Assembly (NCBI GenBank): GCA_902479135.1
Contig: CABSNU010000007.1
Span: 11,849-75,848, forward strand
Length of the DNA stretch: 64,000 bases
Source: an uncultured Collinsella sp.
Lineage (GTDB): Bacteria > Actinomycetota > Coriobacteriia > Coriobacteriales > Coriobacteriaceae
Direction of reading: 5' to 3'
Below, in pieces: positions 31,620-40,889 of this stretch (the first letter of the stretch is position 1; every line of letters begins with the position of its first letter). The notes beneath the pieces were generated by a model that was given only the letters and a program-made list of their open reading frames with translations, was not told the DNA's origin and ran no database searches. Both the position numbers and the translations under genes were made by a program.

Positions 31620-32159
31620 ATGGATGCCCGCAAGGCCAAAAGCCGCGCCGCGATCGTCGCGGCGTTCTCCGAACTCCTGCGCGAGGAGGACTACAGCAAG
31701 ATCACCGTCGGCGACATCATCACGCGCGCTCACGTAGGCCGCGCGACATTCTACGGTCTCTTTAAGAGCAAAGACGACCTACTCGCTGAGCTGGTGTGCG
31801 ATATCTGCACCCATGCCCTCGACGATGACGGTACACCGCTCGATGATCCGCTCGTACAAGTCGAGCATATCCTCAACAACCTCTGGGAACGCCGCCAGGG
31901 CGTACGAGCCCTCGTAGCCGGCGCCGGCTCACGCGTCTTCGCCGACTGTCTCCGCAAGACCATCATGTCGCGCGCAGCCGAAACCGTCCCTACCGACCCA
32001 AACGGCCCCGCCGCCACCATGGACCGAAGCTTCCTGCTACACCACATAGCCTCAAGCTTCGTAGGAATGGTCCAATGGTGGGCCTGGCACAACTTCCAAG
32101 CAGATAAGAACGAAGTAGCCAAAGACTACCTCTCAGCCATAAAACCCCTCTTCACCTAA
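31620..32159 (+). CDS. TetR/AcrR-family regulator of the lar genes (putative)
   Basis: 179 residues; helix-turn-helix at ~5-50 ('ITVGDIITRAHVGRATFYGL', 'FKSKDDLLAELV'), then a helical ligand domain with several Trp residues. It starts two bases after the larC stop and is therefore likely part of the larBC operon. The well-known lar regulator LarR of Lactobacillus is of a different family (Crp/Fnr). The inverted repeat upstream of larB would be a natural target. Confidence 0.85.
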   Translation: MDARKAKSRAAIVAAFSELLREEDYSKITVGDIITRAHVGRATFYGLFKSKDDLLAELVCDICTHALDDDGTPLDDPLVQVEHILNNLWERRQGVRALVAGAGSRVFADCLRKTIMSRAAETVPTDPNGPAATMDRSFLLHHIASSFVGMVQWWAWHNFQADKNEVAKDYLSAIKPLFT

Positions 32160-32316
32160 GTAAGAAGCTCATCCCAAATCATCGACCCAACCCAGGGCGC
32201 CGCGCATCCCAAAGTGTCGCTCACGCTTCAACGCCCCTACCAGCAACAAGCCCCTCCCATCCAAATTCAGATATATGTTGGGTTGCTTGTACGAACGCAA
32301 CAAAGATCCCGCAGCT

Positions 32317-32435
32317 GGCCGCATGGGGTAACTTCCCAGCGCATTCCGCAGGACGAAAGAACCCCCGCCGCACGAAGTGCGCAGCGGGGGTTCTTTCATG
32401 TCCGAGGACGCGCTGGGAAGTTACCCCATGCGGCC
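32317..32435. repeat. 119-bp long hairpin L1 between tetR and larD
   Basis: 26-bp perfect arms (32317-32342 / 32410-32435) enclose an inner hairpin AAGAACCCCCGC / GCGGGGGTTCTT. The conserved flanks ATTCCGCAGGACGAA and GTCCGAGGACGC recur in element L2 (34743-34869). It lies between converging genes and probably ends transcription from both sides. The rest of 32160-32459 shows nothing. Confidence 0.75.
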
Positions 32436-32459
32436 AACGGACAAATATGTAGCCTCGGA

Positions 32460-33191
32460 CTAGAACATACCCAAGAAACCGTGCACAAACAGTGCGGCCA
32501 GAGCGGCACCGACAAACGGAGCGATGCCAGGAACAAGCAGGCCGTACTTCCAGTTGTTGTCAGCCTTGTTCTTGATCGGCAGCACCTGATAGGCCATGCG
32601 AGGGCCAAGGTCACGAGCCTGGTTCATGGCGAAGCCGGTGATGCCGCCCATGCCCATGCCAACAGCCCAAACGATCAGGCCAACGCAGATGGCGAGCATC
32701 AGAACGTTCTCGCCGGCGCGGCTAGCGGCAGCAAGGATAGCGGTGATGAACACAAAGGTGCAGATAGCCTCGCAGAAGAAGTTACGAGCATAGTTCGTGC
32801 CCTCGGTGGTGGGGTTGGTCGAGAAGATGTTGCGCTGGGCAATGGGGTCGACGACGCCCTCGGAAGCCTTGAACTCATCGGCATACATCAACCAAGCGAT
32901 TACGGCGCCCACAAAGCCGCCGAGCATATCGGCAATCATGAAGGGGATGCAGCTGCTCCACGGCACCAGGCCGACGATGCACTGGGCAAGAACCATAGCC
33001 GGGTTCATGCACACGGCGCCGCCAAAGACAAACAGGCAGACCGAGATGCCAAAAGACCAGGTGGTGATGGCAAACATGTGGCCGGAGCCCTGATACTTGG
33101 TGCCCTTGAGCACGGTATCGCAGTGCACGCCCACGCCAAAGATGATCATGAGGGCCGTTGCGCCGAATTCGCAGAGGAGTTTGGTAAGCAT
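32460..33191 (-). CDS. larD: Aquaglyceroporin-like lactate channel LarD
   Basis: 243 residues, six membrane helices of the MIP family. The first pore loop has the canonical NPA ('GGAVCMNPAMVLAQ'); the second reads NQA rather than NPA ('GFAMNQARDLGPR'), while the downstream Arg of the selectivity filter is kept. In L. plantarum the equivalent gene in the lar operon encodes a D/L-lactic acid channel. It follows larA by 49 bp on the minus strand, which supports lactate rather than glycerol as the substrate. Confidence 0.82.
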   Translation of the reverse strand: MLTKLLCEFGATALMIIFGVGVHCDTVLKGTKYQGSGHMFAITTWSFGISVCLFVFGGAVCMNPAMVLAQCIVGLVPWSSCIPFMIADMLGGFVGAVIAWLMYADEFKASEGVVDPIAQRNIFSTNPTTEGTNYARNFFCEAICTFVFITAILAAASRAGENVLMLAICVGLIVWAVGMGMGGITGFAMNQARDLGPRMAYQVLPIKNKADNNWKYGLLVPGIAPFVGAALAALFVHGFLGMF

Positions 33192-33240
33192 AAAACCTTA
33201 TCTTTCTTGTCGGTTATAAACGATTCGTTTAGGCCGCGTA

Positions 33241-34518
33241 CTAGTGCTGAGCGACGACAACGCCCAGGCCATCGGGAATGACGGCCACCTTGGCATCGGC
33301 ACCCTTCATCTCAAAGGCGAGCTTGAGCGCCTCCTCGAGGGTGTTGACCGGCGTCATGTGCATATCCTTGATCATCTGGTGATCGCACAGATCGGTGACC
33401 ATGATCACAGGGTGATGCGCCAGGATGCGGGCAAAGATCTGGCTCGTCCACTGGTCGGGCAGGGTCTCGTCCTTAGGACGGTCGATGCAGGCGCGCTCAA
33501 ACTCTGCCGGATCATTGTCGGCGATGTTGTGATAGAAGCCCTCGCCACCGTGACCGTCGGCACAGCCGGCGACGTCGATGATCACACCGCCCTCGGGAAG
33601 CGTAGCCTCGGCAGAGCACATGCCCTTCACGGCCTGGTAGATGTTCTGGTCGAGCGGGTAGCCGCCGTTGGTGGTGATGGCAATCTCGCACTCAACGGGC
33701 TCAACGCCGGCAAGGCTCTTCACGAACTCACAGCCGGCCTCGTGCGCCTTGTGAATGTCGCCGGCAAAGGAGCCGATGACCTCGTGCTTGCCGTTGAGCA
33801 CCACGTTAAGCACAAAGGCAAGGTGAGCCATCTCGGCAGCGGCAAACATGTCCTCGCTCACGTGGTTGTGGCACAGGTTGCCGGCACGCGAGTGGGAATC
33901 ATTCACAAACTGACCGTTGTGGTTGTACATGATGGTCTTGTAGCTGGCGATGCCAGGCAGGACGGACTTGCGGCTACCAGAGAAACCGGCAAAGAAGTGC
34001 GGCTCAATAAAGCCCTCGGCAAGCAGCAGATCGCAATCGGCGGCAATCTTGTTGATGATGCACTCGCCACCGGAAGGCAGGGTGCCGATCTTTTTCATCA
34101 TGCTGTCGTCAGTCGCGACGTGCATAACGATTTCCTCGTTGGCAACGATCTCCTCGCCGTACTTGTTGACGAGCTCCTCGTGCGTCGACGGACGGTGCAT
34201 ACCCGTAGCAACCAAAATACGCACGCGAGCCTCGGGCGCAGCGGAATGGATGTGATGCAGCAGAATAGGCATCGTCACACGCGAGGGAACGGGGCGCGTA
34301 TGATCGGAGCTAATGATGACAATATCCTTCTTGCCAGCACAAAGCTCCTCGAGCGAAGGCGAGCCATAAGGGTTGGCAAGTGACTCCTCTACCAGCTCTT
34401 CCTGTGATTTTGTAGTCTTAAACTCGTTTTGATGACCTTCCATCACACCCGCGAAGTTCTTATCCTCGAGCTCCAGATGCAACGTCTTGTGGTCAAACGG
34501 CAGTTCACATTCAAACAA
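33241..34518 (-). CDS. larA: Nickel-dependent lactate racemase LarA
   Basis: 425 residues when read from the TTG at 34518, which has AAAGGAAGAGGG nine bases upstream; the frame is open 47 codons further but without a site. With this start the key residues fall exactly on the L. plantarum LarA numbers: D72 and R75 in 'SSDHTRPV', H108 in 'ATGMHRP', H174 in 'EPHFFAGFSG' and K184 in 'GSRKSVLPG'. LarA interconverts D- and L-lactate with a Ni-pincer nucleotide covalently held by K184. larB and larC converge on it; larE is not in the window. A related 2-hydroxyacid could be the real substrate. Confidence 0.92.
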   Translation of the reverse strand: MFECELPFDHKTLHLELEDKNFAGVMEGHQNEFKTTKSQEELVEESLANPYGSPSLEELCAGKKDIVIISSDHTRPVPSRVTMPILLHHIHSAAPEARVRILVATGMHRPSTHEELVNKYGEEIVANEEIVMHVATDDSMMKKIGTLPSGGECIINKIAADCDLLLAEGFIEPHFFAGFSGSRKSVLPGIASYKTIMYNHNGQFVNDSHSRAGNLCHNHVSEDMFAAAEMAHLAFVLNVVLNGKHEVIGSFAGDIHKAHEAGCEFVKSLAGVEPVECEIAITTNGGYPLDQNIYQAVKGMCSAEATLPEGGVIIDVAGCADGHGGEGFYHNIADNDPAEFERACIDRPKDETLPDQWTSQIFARILAHHPVIMVTDLCDHQMIKDMHMTPVNTLEEALKLAFEMKGADAKVAVIPDGLGVVVAQH

Positions 34519-34742
34519 TGATGAGCGCCCTCTTCCTTTCAACTGACACACTAGATAAACCGTTGGAAGGATACGCCGCTCACCGAAAAACACCACCGTC
34601 CACCGACTCATTAACACAACGTTCATATTTGACCCACAACAAAACAACCGCGATCCCAAACGGGACCGCGGCCGCTACAGTCGTAAGGCGAGAAGCGCGC
34701 CATTCTTCTCCTCAGCTTTAATTCCAGAAGACCGAGGACGAA
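34519..34742. other. Upstream region of larA without a gene
   Basis: Apart from the larA ribosome site there is a short hairpin CCGCGATCCC / GGGACCGCGG near 34651-34675 and a GAGAAG/CTTCTC pair at ~34689-34711. No ORF or clear operator matching the larB inverted repeat was seen. Confidence 0.5.
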
Positions 34743-34869
34743 GGGGCCCGAAGGGTTTCCCTCTGAATGCATTCCGCAGCACGAAGCCCCCTTATCCGCA
34801 GCTCCGAAGGAGCAGGATAAGGGGGCTTCAAGTGCGAGGACGCATTCAGAGGGAAACCCTTCGGGTCCC
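34743..34869. repeat. 127-bp long hairpin L2 between larA and ppc
   Basis: 28-bp arms with one mismatch (34743-34770 / 34842-34869) around an inner stem GAAGCCCCCTTATCC / GGATAAGGGGGCTTC. It shares the ATTCCGCAG-ACGAA and CGAGGACGC flanks with L1. It lies 24 bp after the ppc stop and may terminate ppc. Confidence 0.75.
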
Positions 34870-34892
34870 GGTGAGAGCCACAGGGCTATCGA

Positions 34893-37706
34893 TTACCCCG
34901 TGTTCTGCAATCCTGCCGAGACGCCGGTCACAGTCGAAAGAATCAGGCTCATGTACTCGGCCTTCTTCTCCTCCGTCATCTCGTCCTGGTTCATACGCAC
35001 CTCGCGAAGGGCGCGGACCTGGGCGATGGATAGAGCGTCGACATAGGGGTTACGCACGCGGACGGCGCAGCCGAGCACGCGACGACGCTGCAGCGGCCAT
35101 TCATCACCGACGATGGCAAGGACCCACTTACGGGTGAGCTGCATCTCGGTAAAGACCTTCTTGGACAGATCCTGGCGATCGCCCAGGTGCAGATACATCT
35201 TGGCGATGCGCTGGTCGGTCTTGGCGATCGACATCTCGATGTTGTCGATAAAGGTGCGGAAGAACGGCCACTCCTGGTAGGCAGCCTTGAGCTGGTCCAG
35301 ATCGCCAAACTGCTCGCAGGCGGTACCCAGGCCGTACCAGGCGGCCAGATTGATGCGCGCCTGGCTCCAGCTGAAGATCCAGGGAATGGTACGCAGGTCG
35401 TCGAGCGACTTGGCACCCAAACCGCGCTTGGCGGGACGCGAGCCGATCGGCAGCAGACCGACCTCGGTCAGCGGCGTCACGGTCGAGAACCACGGTGTAA
35501 AGTCCTCGGTGTTCAGCAGGTCCAGATAGCGCTCGTGGCTTGCGGCGTTGAGCTTCTCGGCCATACCCCAGAACTTCTGCGTGGTCTCGGTGTTGGTCTT
35601 CTCGACACTCGGGGCCGACTGCAAAAGCGTTGCGGCGGCAACGGACTCAACATGGCGCTGAGCCAGCGTGCGGTTGCCGTAACGGGCAAAGATGACCTCG
35701 CCCTGCTCGGTGAGCTTAAAGAAGCAGTTGACCGAACCCTTGGGCTGCGCCAGCACGGCCTTGTTGGCCGGACCGCCGCCACGGCCCACGGCACCGCCGC
35801 GGCCGTGCATGAGCACCAGGTCGATATCGTTCTTCTCGGCCCACTTGGCGATGCGCTCCTGCGCGGAGTGCAGCGCGAGCATGGCCGTGGTAGGACCGGC
35901 ATCCTTGGAGGAGTCGGAATAGCCCAGCATGACCTCCATGCGGCGGTTGGTCTGGGCAAGGCGCTTTTGCACCACGGGCAGCGTAAGCATCTGGTCGAGC
36001 ACGTCGACACAGCCCTCGAGGTCCTCGAGCTGCTCGAACAGCGGAATCACGTCGAGCTCGGGGACATCCTCCTCATGTGCGAAGGACAGGTGGGCAAGCT
36101 CAAAGACGTCGGCCACATGCTGGGCGCTCTTGGTGAACGAGATGATGTAGCGGTGCGCCATCTTCTTGCCGTAGCGCTTTTGGATGGAACCGATGGCACG
36201 GAAGGTATCGATGACCTCGCGCGTCATGGACTGCAGGTCGCCATGGATACCGTTCTCGTGGATATCCTTGAGGGCGCGGGCGTGCACCACGGAGTGCTGA
36301 CGGAACTCCATCTCGACCATGTGGAAGCCGAAGGACTCGACCTGCCAGATGATGGTCTGGACCGGGCCGTAGGCGGCACGGACGGCACCGCAGGCGGCCA
36401 GCGAGCGCTGGACGACGCGCAGGTCATCCAGGAACTCGTCTGCGCTGTGATACATGGTGTCGGTGATACGGCGCACGGTGGCGTTCAGACGGTCGGCCAT
36501 GACGAGCATGACGGCGCGATGCGGCTCGTGCTCAGAGATCAGCTCGGCGCGGGCCGTGTACTGGGTGCTCATCTCGACCTGATGGTTCCACAGGTTGATG
36601 AGCTCGGCAGAAGGCTTGCTGTAGGTGGCCTCGAGCGTGAGGTTGCGACCGATGCGGCGACACTTGTCCTCGAGCTTGAGCACCATGTGGGTGAAGTACT
36701 TGGCGGCGACCTCACGGCTCACCTTGGCGGTGACGTTGGGGTTACCGTCGCGGTCGGAACCGATCCAGCTGCCGGGATGGAAGAACGCCGGGCACAGCGG
36801 CGGCACGGTACCGGCCTTGTCGCCCAGCACCCAGTCGTCAAAACGACGATAGATGACGGGGATAACGTCGAACAGCGTGTTATCGAAGATGTCGACGATG
36901 GTATCGGCTTCCTCGACCGGCGTGGGCTTCTTGAGCGCGATGGGGCTCGTACGCACCAGGGCGTCGATTTCCTGCAGCATATGGCGCTCGTTCTCCACCA
37001 GGTCGGAGCCGCCCAGACGCGGACGCTCCTCCAGCAGGTTGGAGATACGGCGAATCTTGCCCTCGACGGCCTTGCGACGGGCCTCGGTGGGATGTGCGGT
37101 AAAGACAGGGTGGAACTCGAGCTTGTCGAGCAGCTCGTTGGCACCCTCGACGCCCAGCTCATTCACCAGCTGGTGATAGGCGACGGTGAGCTCGTTGGCG
37201 GGATCGACCTCGGTATCGGTCGACGCACCGGCCTCGCGCTCGCGCAGCTGCGCCACACGGTAGTTCTCCTCCGACAGGTTTGCCAGATGGAAGAAGCTCG
37301 TAAAGGCGCGAACGATGACCTGCTGCTTATCGAGCGGCAGACTGTCGATCAAATCGACGACCTCACGAAATGCCACGGCAGTGGGCTCGTCGGCGGTGGG
37401 CACGCCCTGCTCGTCGACGGCCTCGTCGGCAGCGCGGGTACCGGGGTTGCCGGCATTGGCCACAATCTCGGCCGACAGGATTTTGTCGAACAGGTCCGCG
37501 ATCTCAGGATCATACTCGCTAAGCACACGACGCTCCAGGCGCAGGAACAACGCCAGATTGTCGCGCAGCTCCTCGGGGATCTCGATCTCGGCGAGACGCT
37601 CCCTGGACTCGGCATTCGAGCCGATTCGGTTAACGAGGCGGTTGACCACGGCAGCGACGCGCGCCGCGGCTTCGGGTACAGACTGGTTGCTTAGGTTCTC
37701 AGCCAC
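34893..37706 (-). CDS. ppc: Phosphoenolpyruvate carboxylase
   Basis: 937 residues from GTG 37706, which follows GGGAGG by four bases; the ATG 12 bases earlier is too close to its own AAGGAGG. Active-site motifs are intact: 'VFTAHPTEARRK' (catalytic His), 'GSDRDGNPNVT', 'LMHGRGGAVGRGGGP', and the protein ends in the invariant 'QNTG'. It makes oxaloacetate from PEP and bicarbonate, refilling the C4 acids, which in a fermenting gut bacterium feeds aspartate and succinate formation. Monocistronic. Confidence 0.97.
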   Translation of the reverse strand: MAENLSNQSVPEAAARVAAVVNRLVNRIGSNAESRERLAEIEIPEELRDNLALFLRLERRVLSEYDPEIADLFDKILSAEIVANAGNPGTRAADEAVDEQGVPTADEPTAVAFREVVDLIDSLPLDKQQVIVRAFTSFFHLANLSEENYRVAQLREREAGASTDTEVDPANELTVAYHQLVNELGVEGANELLDKLEFHPVFTAHPTEARRKAVEGKIRRISNLLEERPRLGGSDLVENERHMLQEIDALVRTSPIALKKPTPVEEADTIVDIFDNTLFDVIPVIYRRFDDWVLGDKAGTVPPLCPAFFHPGSWIGSDRDGNPNVTAKVSREVAAKYFTHMVLKLEDKCRRIGRNLTLEATYSKPSAELINLWNHQVEMSTQYTARAELISEHEPHRAVMLVMADRLNATVRRITDTMYHSADEFLDDLRVVQRSLAACGAVRAAYGPVQTIIWQVESFGFHMVEMEFRQHSVVHARALKDIHENGIHGDLQSMTREVIDTFRAIGSIQKRYGKKMAHRYIISFTKSAQHVADVFELAHLSFAHEEDVPELDVIPLFEQLEDLEGCVDVLDQMLTLPVVQKRLAQTNRRMEVMLGYSDSSKDAGPTTAMLALHSAQERIAKWAEKNDIDLVLMHGRGGAVGRGGGPANKAVLAQPKGSVNCFFKLTEQGEVIFARYGNRTLAQRHVESVAAATLLQSAPSVEKTNTETTQKFWGMAEKLNAASHERYLDLLNTEDFTPWFSTVTPLTEVGLLPIGSRPAKRGLGAKSLDDLRTIPWIFSWSQARINLAAWYGLGTACEQFGDLDQLKAAYQEWPFFRTFIDNIEMSIAKTDQRIAKMYLHLGDRQDLSKKVFTEMQLTRKWVLAIVGDEWPLQRRRVLGCAVRVRNPYVDALSIAQVRALREVRMNQDEMTEEKKAEYMSLILSTVTGVSAGLQNTG

Positions 37707-37870
37707 GTTTCCTCCCATTCCTCCTTCTATGCACGTAACATGCGGTATTCATTATAGGCGCTTGAGAAATACTTTCGACACTGATTGCGCTTTACCACAC
37801 AAAAGTATTTTCTGCATTGCAAGGGTTTTTGCCCTAAATGGTCGTATTTCTCGGTGGACGGCATACACAA

Positions 37871-37906
37871 ACGGGGGCATTCCGCATAAATGCGAAACAC
37901 CCCCGT
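37871..37906 (-). terminator. Hairpin terminator of hisS
   Basis: ACGGGGG / CCCCCGT enclosing CGCAT-AA-ATGCG, 57 bp past the hisS stop; GTTTGTGT follows on the minus strand. It contains the GCATTCCGCA word also found in L1 and L2. Confidence 0.65.
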
Positions 37907-37963
37907 AACAATCGCTCGGCGCAAGCGGGACGTGTTAGCGGGTCCGCAGCTCAAAAAGATGCG

Positions 37964-39277
37964 CTACAGGCGCTTGCGAACCGCCTCGACGACGTTGGCC
38001 AGATCGGCAAGAACCTCTTCGTGGCTCTCCATGTCGCGCACCTTGACCTTGCCGGCGGCAAGCTCGTCGCCGCCCAGGACCAGGATGAGCTTGGCGCCCA
38101 CCTTATCGGCCTGTTTAAACTGGGCCTTAAGCGAACGGCCCTGATAGTCGGCCTCGGTCACGATGCCTGCGGCGCGAAGCTCCTGCGTAATGGCAAAGAC
38201 GTTCTGGCGCAGTTCCTTGCCGGCGTTGGCGACATAGACGCACGGGGCCTCCTCGGCACCCAGATCGCTGCCAAAGGCCTGCAGGGCCAGCATGGCGCGC
38301 TCAAAACCGACGGCAAAGCCGACGCCCGCCGTGGGCTTGCCACCCTCGAGCTCGACCAGGCCATCGTAGCGGCCGCCGCCGCCGATGGAGCCGACGCCGG
38401 CGCCAGGGGCCTCGACCTCAAAGACAGTACGGGTGTAGTAGTCCAGGCCGCGCACCAAGGTGGGATCCTCGACATACTCGATACCGGCGGCATCCAGATA
38501 GCGCTTGACCTGCTCGTAGTGCTCGCGGCACTCGTCGCACAGGTTGTCACCCATCAGCGGAGCCTCGGCCATGATCTCGCGGCAATGGTCGTTCTTGCAG
38601 TCGAAGGCACGCAGCGGGTTGAGCTCGGCGCGCTCGCGGCACTCGTCGCACATCTCGTCTGCGTGATCGAGGATGAACTGCTTAACCTGCTCGCGGTAAG
38701 CCGGACGGCACTGGGCGTCACCCATCGAGTTGATGAGCAGACGAAGCTTGGAAAGATCGAAGCCCAGGCGCTTGTAGAACTCCATGAGCATGATGATGCA
38801 CTCGGCGTCTGCCGCCGGATCGGGAGCGCCGAGCCACTCGATGCCCACCTGGTGGAACTGGCGCAGGCGGCCCTTCTGGGGACGCTCGCCGCGGAACATG
38901 GCCTCGGCGTAGTACGCCTTAAACGGCGTGGAGCCCTGGGGCACCAGATTGTTCTCGACGACGGCGCGTACCACGCCGGCCGTGCCCTCGGGGCGAAGCG
39001 CCAGGCGCTGCTTGGGCTTGAGTTTGGTGTCGGTGCCCTCGGCAAAGACGCGCTCCAGGTTGGCACCGCTGAACACGCGGAACATTTCCTTGCGCACGAC
39101 GTCGGTCGACTGGCCGATACCGTGGACAAACACGTCCACCTGCTCGATCGCGGGCGTCTCGATAGGCTTAAAGCCAAACGGCTCGAACACGCCGGCCGCA
39201 ATCTGCTGCATCTTTTGCCAGGCGCGCATCTCGGCGCCGATAAGGTCGCGGGTTCCCTCCGCCTTCTGTGCCTGCAT
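37964..39277 (-). CDS. hisS: Histidyl-tRNA synthetase
   Basis: 437 residues from ATG 39277 (MQAQKAEGTRD), with AAAGG upstream; a TTG two codons earlier is less likely. Class II synthetase with motif 2 ('YYAEAMFRGERPQKGRLRQF'), histidine-specific loops 'LVRGLDYYTRTVFE' and 'GGGGRYDGLVE', and a C-terminal anticodon domain (~335-437). It charges tRNA-His. A TATAAT -10 box for it lies at 39320-39325, 43 bp before the start. A four-Cys patch ('CDECRERAEL', 'CDECREHYEQ') sits mid-protein, as in some bacterial HisRS with a zinc-like insertion. Confidence 0.96.
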   Translation of the reverse strand: MQAQKAEGTRDLIGAEMRAWQKMQQIAAGVFEPFGFKPIETPAIEQVDVFVHGIGQSTDVVRKEMFRVFSGANLERVFAEGTDTKLKPKQRLALRPEGTAGVVRAVVENNLVPQGSTPFKAYYAEAMFRGERPQKGRLRQFHQVGIEWLGAPDPAADAECIIMLMEFYKRLGFDLSKLRLLINSMGDAQCRPAYREQVKQFILDHADEMCDECRERAELNPLRAFDCKNDHCREIMAEAPLMGDNLCDECREHYEQVKRYLDAAGIEYVEDPTLVRGLDYYTRTVFEVEAPGAGVGSIGGGGRYDGLVELEGGKPTAGVGFAVGFERAMLALQAFGSDLGAEEAPCVYVANAGKELRQNVFAITQELRAAGIVTEADYQGRSLKAQFKQADKVGAKLILVLGGDELAAGKVKVRDMESHEEVLADLANVVEAVRKRL

Positions 39278-39340
39278 GGGCAAACACCTTTCTTTTGTAT
39301 CGCGTCATAGGTAGTGGACATTATACGGCACAAACACAAA

Positions 39341-39404
39341 CAGCGGCGGCGCGTCTGACCGAACGAGGGTATGGGGACTCGTTCGGCCAGACGCGCCGCC
39401 GCTG
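39341..39404. repeat. Long GC-rich hairpin upstream of hisS promoter
   Basis: CAGCGGCGGCGCGTCTG-CCGAACGAG / CTCGTTCGG-CAGACGCGCCGCCGCTG, a 26-bp stem with one mismatch and a short loop. It lies just upstream of the hisS -10; TTTGTGTTTGTG follows on the minus strand, so it may insulate hisS from upstream transcription. Confidence 0.6.
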
Positions 39405-39487
39405 TATGTGATCCCTATTCCTCCATCCCCAAGGGATCACGTGGTCCGAAGGGGACGGAGGAAAAGGGATCATTTCGTAGGCCCGTA

Positions 39488-39541
39488 GCCGCCTTGGAAA
39501 CCGAATGATGGTACGAGCATCCATTCGGCTTCCAAGGCGGC
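39488..39541 (-). terminator. Hairpin after the MFS transporter gene
   Basis: GCCGCCTTGGAA-CCGAATG / CATTCGG-TTCCAAGGCGGC, a 19-pair stem with one mismatch, 41 bp past the stop. No strong T-run follows. Confidence 0.55.
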
Positions 39542-39581
39542 CACGGACAGAACGGGGCGAACAGAAAAGAGCGACGGGCGT

Positions 39582-40886
39582 CTACTCCCCCGCCACGCTT
39601 GCGCGCAGCTTGGCGGCGATGGGCTCCGAGGCCAGCAGGAATACGAGCATGACCACGGAGCACGCCAGGCACACGATCCAGGTGCTCGCAAAGGAGCCCG
39701 TGGCATCGAACAGCACGCCCGAGACAATGGCGCCCACGGTGCCGCCGACCATCTCGAGCGAGGTGATAGTGCCCGTGACCTTGCCGAGGTCGGCCATGCC
39801 AAACTGCTTGGACGCGGCGATGGTAGGCGTGATGGTGCCCATGCACGTTCCGATACCAAAGCTCACAGCGGCGACAATAGGACCGAGGTCCGTCGTCGGG
39901 AAGCACAGCGCCACGCAGGCGATAATGCACGCAACGGAGCCAAGGATATTGCCAAAGCGCAGGCCAAAGCGGTCATAGATCGCACCGAGCGAAATTTTGG
40001 CGATAACGACGGTAACCATGTAGGCCGAAAGTACGGTACCCGCCCACATGGGATCGTGGCCGCCCGTGACAATCTTGGCGCCGTTGACGGTAACACTCGT
40101 CATGTTGGTGACCTGGTTGGGCAAGATGGCGCCGTTAACGAGACCCATAAAGAGGAAGGCGACGACAAGCAGCCAAAACGCCGGGCTCTTCTTGATACGA
40201 GACCAGCCGACGCTAACCTCGGGCGCCGTGTGCTCGTCCTTGTCGCCAGCCGTCGAGACGGACGGATCGCCCGGGTTCTCACCGAGCGGCTTAAGGCCGA
40301 TCTCGGAAGGCTTGGTGCGGAAGGAATAGGCCGTGATGGGCAGTGCCGCCACCATGCAGACGGCAGCGAGTACCAGGAACGCAGAGCGCCAGCCCACACT
40401 CACGATAAGCGAGCTCACGATCGGCGAGAGAATAGCGCCGCCAAAGCCCGAGCCCGAAAGTGCGATGGAGATGGCAAGGCCTCGCTTGGCGGTAAACCAG
40501 TTGGCGGTCACTAGGCTGATGAGCAGGCGGGTCGAGGCCACAGCGAAGCAGCCCGAGACGGCAAAGAGCACGTAGACCTGCCACAGCTCACCGACAAAGC
40601 TCATGCCGGCAAGCACCGCCGAGGTAGCGATAACGGTGAGCGAGCCCAATATGCGGCCACTCACCTTATCGGCAACATGGCCGATAACGAGCGAACCCAC
40701 GACGCTCACCACGGTGGAGATAGCGTTGGAGATGTTGTACTGGGCAAGCGTAATCCCGAGGTCGCTGACGATGAGCGGCTGGAACAGGCTCATGCAGTTG
40801 ACGAAAATCGTGTAGCACGTGGCCATAATCACGAAGCCGGAGGTCACCACGAGCCAGCCGGGGAAGAACTTACGTTGCTGGGGCAT
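39582..40886 (-). CDS. MFS transporter, OFA-like (oxalate/formate antiporter group)
   Basis: 434 residues with about 12 membrane helices and the loop motif 'GHVADKVSGR' between helices 2 and 3. The N-terminus ('FFPGWLVVTSGFVIMATCYT') and overall shape resemble monocarboxylate/OFA-group exchangers. It starts three bases after the stop of the M20 amidohydrolase, so the two are co-expressed. It may import the amidohydrolase's substrate or export its product; the actual substrate is not evident. Confidence 0.82.
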   Translation of the reverse strand: MPQQRKFFPGWLVVTSGFVIMATCYTIFVNCMSLFQPLIVSDLGITLAQYNISNAISTVVSVVGSLVIGHVADKVSGRILGSLTVIATSAVLAGMSFVGELWQVYVLFAVSGCFAVASTRLLISLVTANWFTAKRGLAISIALSGSGFGGAILSPIVSSLIVSVGWRSAFLVLAAVCMVAALPITAYSFRTKPSEIGLKPLGENPGDPSVSTAGDKDEHTAPEVSVGWSRIKKSPAFWLLVVAFLFMGLVNGAILPNQVTNMTSVTVNGAKIVTGGHDPMWAGTVLSAYMVTVVIAKISLGAIYDRFGLRFGNILGSVACIIACVALCFPTTDLGPIVAAVSFGIGTCMGTITPTIAASKQFGMADLGKVTGTITSLEMVGGTVGAIVSGVLFDATGSFASTWIVCLACSVVMLVFLLASEPIAAKLRASVAGE

Positions 40887-40889
40887 TGG

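Noticed and set aside
31590..31625. Programmed frameshift producing LarC1-LarC2, as in lactobacilli
   Set aside because: tetR begins two bases after the larC stop in its own good frame, and no LarC2-like sequence is found in any frame there.
37727..37954. 75-codon minus-strand ORF between ppc and hisS
   Set aside because: It lacks a ribosome site, overlaps the hisS terminator and the ppc ribosome-site region, and its composition is not protein-like.
39278..39420. T-box or histidine riboswitch before hisS
   Set aside because: Only a plain long hairpin and a -10 box are present, with no T-box sequence or specifier loop; the leader is too short.
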